DNA of 64,000 nucleotides from positions 7,160,743 through 7,224,742 of the forward strand of contig CAJINV010000002.1 in NCBI GenBank assembly GCA_905178155.1, given 5' to 3'. Below, one piece after another: positions 58,801 through 64,000 of the stretch (positions within the stretch are counted from its first letter, which is position 1; each line of letters begins with the position of its first letter). This DNA comes from Amoebophrya sp. A120 (lineage: Eukaryota; Sar; Dinophyceae; Syndiniales; Amoebophryaceae). Made by a program: the position numbers and the translations under genes. The notes under the pieces are model-generated. The model made no database searches and was not told where the DNA came from. It saw nothing but the letters and a program-made list of their open reading frames with translations.

Positions 58801-61800
58801 AATCGTCAAAGTTGAAATAATTTGTAATGCATAAAAAGCGACGCAAAAAGTGACTCTATTGCAGAGGACCCACGGGAGGCAGATTGTAGTCCTGGTAAGG
58901 GTCAAAAGTTGGACTGCTAACTACCATGACAGAAGGCAGCTCTTTTGCCCTAAACCGCATGACAGACTCGCTTTCAGGACAGGGAAAATCTGTCATGCGC
59001 CGACTACAAACTGTAGGTCTAACGTGTATGCGTTTTATGCATGACAAATTATTTCAACTTTGTCGATTTCAACTCTGACACATCCATAGGAACGAGTGAC
59101 GACCATTGCGCAGCAGTCCTCCACGACTTTCCCAGACCCGAACGAGGCGGTGTTAAGTTTGGTCCGGAAGCTACGTATTGCAAAAGTATCGTACTAGTAG
59201 AAATCGCATTACAAATTCGGCCAGCATGACAAATGGAATCTGTAATTCGGGTTTAACTTGACAAAAAAATTTGTAATGCATAAATGCGATTGCTACGAGT
59301 ACGATACTTTTGCACAGGATAGAAGCAGGTAGTCGAAAAGCAGAAGAAGGCCCAGTTCATCTTTTTCCGGAAGAAGTACCAATCTACTTTGATCCAATTG
59401 CAAGTGACGGAGGAGGACGCGAAAAATTTTACCACTTGGGGTATCACTGTCTCTGAAAAGGCGAAAGTGACGGAAATTGAGGAAGGGATAGAGGAGGAGA
59501 CCTCTTTTGCGAAGTCCAACAGTTTGCAAGTGAACGATCAACTGATCATTATCGACTCCGATTTTGTCTTCGCGAAACCGGACAAGATGCAGGCGTATCT
59601 GGACAAGAATAACGGAGAGCCTGGCTCGGTCATGAAGGCGGGCACGCAAATTTTGGTGAAAAGACTGCCGCCAGGGTTTCCGGAAGCGTTGAGAATACGG
59701 GAGGCAAATGTGGAGCGGGCGTTGTCGAGTAAGTGGCAGAAGTGGGTCAACGAGAAAGCCGCGTCGAGTGGCGGACAAGTTCAGCTGCCGGGTGCTGCTG
59801 CTGCTACGACGGTTGCAGCTGATGCTCAGGAAAAAGAGCCGGCACCGGCACAGTCGATGACAAAGTCAATGTTGGTGGGAGGAGTCTCCATGAAGGGAGG
59901 GGAGGAGTCGATGACAAAGTCAACGAAGGAGAAGTCTCCATTTGCGTCCATGGCCGAGCCAGCGCCGTCGATGACGAAGTCGATGTTGATGGAAAAGGAA
60001 AAATCTCCGTTCGCCTCAATGGCCAAAGCGAAGGAAATTATGAAAAAGGAAGAAGAAAAGCCAAAGCCAGGTGTGCCTGCTGCAGGAGCGGAAAATACAG
60101 CTGAGAGGACAGCAGTAGCTCCAGCTGCTGCTGCCTCGTCACCTGGAGCTCCTGCCGCTTCATCCTCCGGTCATCTCTCTCGTCGTGTGAAAGACACGTC
60201 TTCCCCACCTACGACCCAATTCCTGTACGGGATTCTCGCTGCGAGTCTGTCCGGGAGCCAGTACGCAGACTTCGGGATTTCCGGCTGGCAGCAGTCGTCG
60301 ATCGACGAAACTGTTTTGGACGACACAAATTTGACTGCGGATGAGAAAATGATGAAGCTGTTCGGCGTCCACCTGGACTGGATCGATTTCCCCATCGTGA
60401 CCGTTTCGAAAATGCAGGAGAAAAACGAGAATGGCGAGCCAACTCGAGCGGCGAGCGGGAAAATTGCGGAGGGGGATTTGTTGTTACTGATCAACGGAGA
60501 ACGGGTCACGACCGTCGCGCAACTGGAGAAGCCGGCGGACGGGAGCCCCCCGCCGGCACATCCGAACGACGCGGTGTTGGCCATGATAAAGAAACAGATC
60601 GTGACCAAGCAAAAGAAGGCACAACTCTTGTTTTTCCGAAAAAAATACCAAGACACGTGGTTTCAGTTCCAGGTGACCGACGAGGACAAAAAGAACCACG
60701 CGCACTGGGGCTTTCTCGCCGCGAACGGGAAGGTGAGTGAGATTTTGAACGCACCGACGGAGAACAAGAAGCACAATGACCCGGAGCACCCCTACCATTC
60801 TTGGGCCGCGAAGAACAAACTCGAGGTGAATGACAAGATCCTCTTCGTCGACGCCGACTTCATATTGAAAAAGCCGGAGAAATTGGACCAACTGCTGCTG
60901 GATCACCACCAGAACCCGGAGTACGACTTGCCCATGAAGCACAAAGCCGGGACGCAGGTCTTGGCCTTTCGGAAGCCACCCGGGTTCCCGGCTGCGCTCC
61001 GGGTCAGGGAAAGCGACGTGGAGCGGAAATTCGGGCGGAGGTGGGAAAAAGCGGTCGGGCGGGTGGAAAGCGACACAGTACAACATCAGCACAAGGAAGC
61101 CGTCAGCCCGGCGAGCGCTTCCGCTGTAGTGAAACCGGAGCCAGAATCCATGAAGTCGTCTACAGCAAAGACTTCTGCGGGTGAAAGTGCTGCGGCAGAG
61201 CCAGAAGTAAAAGCGGCCGCCAAGACGAGCGAGGCTGTAGAGAGAAAAGACGGAGACCAAGGAAAAGCTCCTTCCACAACGGCCACAATGAAGGCGGAGC
61301 TTGAAGAGGAGCCAGACGACGCTTTTTCCCTCCTCGCGAAAGACAAAGAAAAACTTTCAACCACCTATACTGGGTTGAAGTTGAAGGAAAAGCAAACCCC
61401 AACCCCGATCTTTCACTACGGTCTACTTGCGGCGAGTCTGTCGAGCAAACAGTACGGGGAGTACGGTTTCACGGGTTGGGACCAGAAGACGATTGACGAA
61501 AAAGTTTTGAGCGACGACAGCCTGTCCACAGAGGATAAAATGTTCAGGCTGTTCGGCCTGACCCTGGACTGGTCCGGTTTTCCCATTGTCCGCGTGAAGA
61601 AGCTGGATTCCGCGAACAAAACCGCGAGGGCGGTGAACGCGGGGGTGGATCTCGGTGCGATGTTGCTGCTCGTGAACGGGGAGAGAATCACTACAATCGC
61701 ACAGCAGGTGAAGGAGTACCCGAAGTCGCCGGACCAAGCCATTCTCGGACTCTGCCAAAAACGGTTTGAAGCCGGGAAGCGGATGGCGTTTTTGTTCTTG

Positions 61801-64000
61801 CGGAAAAGGTATCAGGGGACGTTGGTACAGCTCCCGGCTGTAGTGGACGAGAAGGCGGAAGTGATGAAGATCAAGTTCGGATGCAGTATCGACGAAAAAA
61901 CGATGGAGATCAAAGACCTCGAGGGCAAGCCGAAAACATTCGCGAGCGTGTACAAATTGGAGAAAACGGACACGATTTTGTTTATCGACCAGGATTTTCT
62001 CCTCGCGTCGCCGGCGAAATTGGAGAAGTACTTGACTGGTGGGTTGAAAAAGGGATCGCAGGTTTTGGTATGTAGAAAGAAAAAGCCGCCGAAGGTGGAG
62101 GGCGGGAACTACCTTGGATTTTCGCCTCACTTGAAGAAGTATTTCGAAGCGAATGTGAAGAGACCCATTGGGTCCGAGCTGTGGGAAAAGTTCGCACTGG
62201 AGTCCGGCGTCATTTCTGAAAGTCGTCCCGAAGGAGATGCAGCAGCATCGAGAGCAGTGGCCGCCAAAACAGATCTTCCGGAGAAGAAAAAAGAACCTAT
62301 GGATGAAAGATCAATAAAAAAGGAGGAGGACACGCCGCCCAGAGCTTCTGCTGCGAAAAAAACTTCCGAGGACGCGAGTCAGAAGAAGCAAGACGGCGCT
62401 GCTAGTACGACGGAAAATCAACAAGCCGCCACTTGTGCCGCAATAGTCACCGCGAGACGACAGGGTCGACAAACTGGCGTCGCTCTCAGCAAAACTCCGG
62501 ACACGAGTGAGCAAGACCGCCACCTCTTTCTGCAACAGCAAATGGCGTTACGAAAGGCGGCGAAAGCCAAACGCTTATCCTCCCGTCTGATCGATTCGGA
62601 ATCCGCGGAAGCTTTTGAGCGGAGGCGGAAGCGACAGCGGAGGTTGCAGCGGATGTTTTTGGAACAACACGAAGTTCAGAATAGCGAATCTCTCGGGACC
62701 AAATTCCTCGCTGGGTTGAGTTCTCTCTTCGGAGTAGGAGAGACTGAGCACCAGCAACAGCCTACATTCAAGACATTAGAGCAAGCGAAGGCACTTGCCA
62801 AATCCAAAGACAAAGCAGAACGGCACAAACACCACACCCATCTGCAGTTCGGGCAGAACCAAGAATCCAGGGACCCCCTGGTGTTGGACGACAAGGGCTT
62901 CATCCTGGAACCTCCCGCCGGAAACCCGGAGCCGGTGCGCGTGTTGCCGCATTTGCTTTCCGAGGAGATGGCGTATTTGAAAATCGTGCTCGAGTGGATT
63001 GAATTGATCAAACAAACCACGATAAAACCCAGTAGCACTTTCAGCTTCAACGTCGGAGGATCTTCATCCGCGACGGCTTCATCCCTCAGCGACTACACGA
63101 TCCCAAGACCCACCGCAGCGACCATGCTGGCGAATTTTGGCAGCTCCCTTCTGAACACCATCACGGGGCGCGAGGATTTGTCGCAGCACGAGGGTGTCAG
63201 TGCGAAATTCCTCGAGTTGGAGAAGATGAGCGACGTCGCGCTTGAAAAAAGATTGCAGCGAAATGTGGAGGAGAATGCAGATTTGGTTGGGGACACAGGA
63301 AGAGGTCAAAATGCAGAAGATAATCGGTTCGATGGTGTCACAACTTCTTCATCCACGTTCTCCACAAACTTTGCACTTTTGCAGAAGAAGTTTTTCCCTG
63401 AGTACGTGGAGTACACTAAGCGCATCGCGATGCAGAAGTACTTGCGGCTGGCGAAGATCCGCACCCAGTATTTGTCCACCCTCTCCTACACCTGTCGCAA
63501 CACGATTTCCCACGAATTTGCGCTCGATGTTGAAGTTCATTTTCCGGAAACTGCGGAACTGGTGGAGATACAAACGCGGAAAAGGGTTTTGTCCGCATTG
63601 AAACTGATGGAAATCGAGTCCCACAACAGCCACTTGGCAACAGAATCTGCGCACCAGGCTGCAGTTGCACACGAAGAAGTTGCAGTCGACAATGAAGATG
63701 AAAATGGCGGAGAAGCAGGTGGAAAAGCCAAGCCCACCATCACGGCGTTTGCGATCGGCCTGCAATTGACCCGGATCAACGAAAAGGGAGAGCTAATCGA
63801 CCCGGTGCAGCGCCGGCGTAGATTCGTGAAGAAGCGGTGGAAGAAAGCGTTTAAGAAGGTGGTCCTTCTACTGAAAGTCACCACCCAGTTCCGTTCCCTG
63901 ATCCCAGTGTATGGTAAGCGCTCAACTGCTTTCCGGGTGAAGCAGCTGAGTCAGTTTCTGATGAAGAGCAGAGGTTTCATCGAGGATTTCTCCATGGGAG
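43840..64000 (+). CDS. Giant coiled-coil and tandem PDZ-like repeat protein (5' complete, runs off window)
   Basis: The ATG at 43840 opens a gene of about 20 kb that is still open at the right edge, over 5500 aa. Exons are separated by eleven introners plus one GT-AG intron (45667-45888) and one intron with uncertain borders (about 45312-45577). The N-terminal part is Gln/Glu/Ser-rich. Residues encoded 44760-56000 are dominated by Lys/Glu/Gln coiled coil. From about 57525 four related modules follow (about 57525-58310, 58495-59760, 60215-61065, 61405-62180). Each has FLYG(I/M)LAASL, GISGW.Q.SID, LFG..LDW..FPIV, then GD(M/L)L.L(I/L)NGER.TT.AQ, FxRKKYQ and a second D..LF.D.DF segment. The GD-L-L-NG patterns resemble PDZ carboxylate-binding/betaB loops. 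A scaffold or cytoskeletal role is plausible inference. Between modules are Ala/Lys/Ser linkers. Confidence 0.85.
44899..44994. mobile_element. Introner family E, copy 1 (96 bp)
   Basis: The flanks are GTGAG (44894-44898) and GTAAG (44995-44999). The ends TATCCACAAAAAAACAAACA and TTTTTTTTTGTGGATA, with CCCATCC and GGATGGGGATGG arms, make almost the whole element a foldback. The 101-nt period shifts frame 1 to frame 3, joining KYDHSG to KLDAQLQQEH. Confidence 0.9.
45312..45577. other. Inferred non-canonical intron in the giant gene
   Basis: The exon ending ENRKLLSG meets an in-frame stop soon after, and the next coding block (EKVEVSGKMFAELEEKK) begins near 45578. The two sides share similar direct repeats (CCGGGGGGAAAG and ACGGGGAAAAAG), so the borders are ambiguous. 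I see no clear TIR, so this may be an aged introner or an ordinary intron. Confidence 0.45.
46401..46584. mobile_element. Introner family A, diverged copy (184 bp)
   Basis: The flanks are ATGAG (46396-46400) and ATAAG (46585-46589). The ends are TATCCACTGCAACAG and GATGCTTTTGCAATGCATA, the right one typical of family A. The 189-nt period keeps the frame; excision joins PTGDE to MEDGLLVGGDEEE. Confidence 0.75.
46721..46983. mobile_element. Introner family B, copy 2 (263 bp)
   Basis: The flanks are GCGGG (46716-46720) and GCGGA (46984-46988). The ends are TATCAAATGTAAAAATGTCT (identical to the NAP copy over 20 nt) and CAGACACTTTTACATTTGATA, minus one substitution. The period of 268 nt shifts frame 3 to frame 1, joining an acidic exon to a basic coiled-coil exon. 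Confidence 0.93.
47855..48004. mobile_element. Introner family A, copy with 155-nt period (150 bp)
   Basis: The direct repeat CCTCG lies at 47850-47854 and 48005-48009. The ends are TATGCATTGCAAAAGTATCG and CGATACTTTTGCACAGGATA. Its 155-nt period equals three other family A copies. It shifts frame 1 to frame 3 and leaves an exon of only 32 nt before the next introner. Confidence 0.93.
48042..48305. mobile_element. Introner family B, copy 3 (264 bp)
   Basis: The flanks are GGAGA (48037-48041) and GGAAA (48306-48310). The 5' end is TATCGACTGTAAAAATGTCT, with the family's GGGTCTGG arm; the 3' end, CTTTTGCAATCCATA after CCAGACCCAGACA, carries the terminal 15 nt of family A. It therefore looks like a chimera of families A and B. 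The period of 269 nt restores the frame. Confidence 0.88.
49105..49254. mobile_element. Introner family A, copy with 155-nt period (150 bp)
   Basis: The flanks are ATGAG (49100-49104) and CTGAG (49255-49259). The ends TATGCATTGCAAAAG and CTTTTGCAATGCATA are perfectly complementary over 15 nt. The 155-nt period shifts frame 2 to frame 1 and joins NEMR to WEDLEKCSSK. Confidence 0.9.
49664..49772. mobile_element. Introner family E, copy 2 (109 bp, readable in frame)
   Basis: The direct repeat CAAGT lies at 49659-49663 and 49773-49777. The inverted arms, about 30 nt with one or two mismatches (TATCCACAGAAAAACACCCA and continuing), leave a loop of about 50 nt. The 114-nt period is a multiple of three with no stop, so the element can be translated as an insertion into a coiled coil. 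Confidence 0.93.
51187..51355. mobile_element. Introner family A, diverged copy (169 bp)
   Basis: The ends are TATCCTGTGCAAAACTACCA and GACACTTTTGCCATGCATA. No target repeat is recognisable (AGACG against GCACT), which suggests age. The 174-nt period keeps the frame, although the element contains stops. Excision joins LLQDKT to LPAEERKKKWLEL. Confidence 0.75.
51471..51750. mobile_element. Introner family D, copy 2 (280 bp)
   Basis: The flanks are GTACA (51466-51470) and CTACA (51751-51755). The ends are TATCCTATTTAAAAATGTCC, with a CTACCCCATAG arm, and GGTGTGGGGACG, with a final TTTTTACTCAGGATA. The interior closely matches the family D copy at 33808 (for example GTTGTAATGCAAATCTGCAT). The 285-nt period keeps the frame. 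Confidence 0.92.
58781..59088. mobile_element. Introner family C, copy 3 (308 bp), inside a PDZ-like repeat
   Basis: The direct repeat GGAAC lies at 58776-58780 and 59089-59093. The ends are TATGGAAGCGTCAGGATTGA and TCAACTCTGACACATCCATA. The 313-nt period shifts frame 1 to frame 2. Excision recreates LLLLNGERVTTIAQ, which is intact in the sister modules, proving the borders to within the repeat. Confidence 0.97.
59172..59321. mobile_element. Introner family A, copy with 155-nt period (150 bp), inside a PDZ-like repeat
   Basis: The direct repeat GAAGC lies at 59167-59171 and 59322-59326. The ends are TACGTATTGCAAAAGTATCG and CGATACTTTTGCACAGGATA. The 155-nt period shifts frame 2 to frame 1. 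Excision gives VRKQVVEKQKKAQ, matching IKKQIVTKQKKAQ in the next module. Confidence 0.97.

Overview
The window is nuclear DNA from a protist, most likely a syndinian/dinoflagellate-type alveolate; an Amoebophrya-like parasite is my best guess. The reasons are: every convincing gene lies on the + strand, the proteins are long and rich in low-complexity Ser/Ala/Gly/Lys, and many exons are interrupted by short terminal-inverted-repeat (TIR) elements. These elements are removed as introns at non-canonical, direct-repeat-flanked borders, as known for 'introner elements' in that lineage. The taxonomic call is inference and no marker gene was checked.

Layout, left to right. (1) 497-8956: a ~2583-aa multi-pass membrane protein gene with four introners. 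(2) 10045-12114: an intronless acidic protein with a 15-nt minisatellite. (3) 12758-20258: a ~2480-aa low-complexity protein ending in leucine-rich repeats. (4) 21531-23895: a nucleosome assembly protein (NAP) histone chaperone, with three GT-AG introns and one introner. (5) 24575-25116: five copies of a 30-nt AT-rich motif. (6) 25220-26242: an unknown intronless protein. (7) 27342-27726: a 72-aa single-span membrane protein split by one introner. (8) 28000-30966: a multi-exon gene, possibly INCENP-like. (9) 31948-~37076: a polytopic membrane protein built of internal repeats and carrying five introners. (10) 38140-42075: an intronless beta-helix plus GH16 glucanase-like protein, a candidate for horizontal transfer. 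(11) 43840 to beyond 64000: a giant coiled-coil and PDZ-like-repeat gene with eleven introners.

The most striking system is the introner set. I recognise 25 candidate insertions in at least eight sequence families. Nearly all begin TAT and end ATA, most are flanked by an exact or slightly diverged 5-nt direct repeat, and all lie inside coding exons. Excising one element plus one copy of the direct repeat restores the reading frame in each case. Where the host protein has internal repeats (the membrane protein and the PDZ-like modules), the spliced product aligns to an uninterrupted sister repeat, which is independent evidence that these elements are removed.

Exon borders are inferred from frame and repeat logic only; no RNA evidence was available. 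The junctions stated as uncertain in the 28000-30966 and 31948-37076 genes need transcripts to settle.
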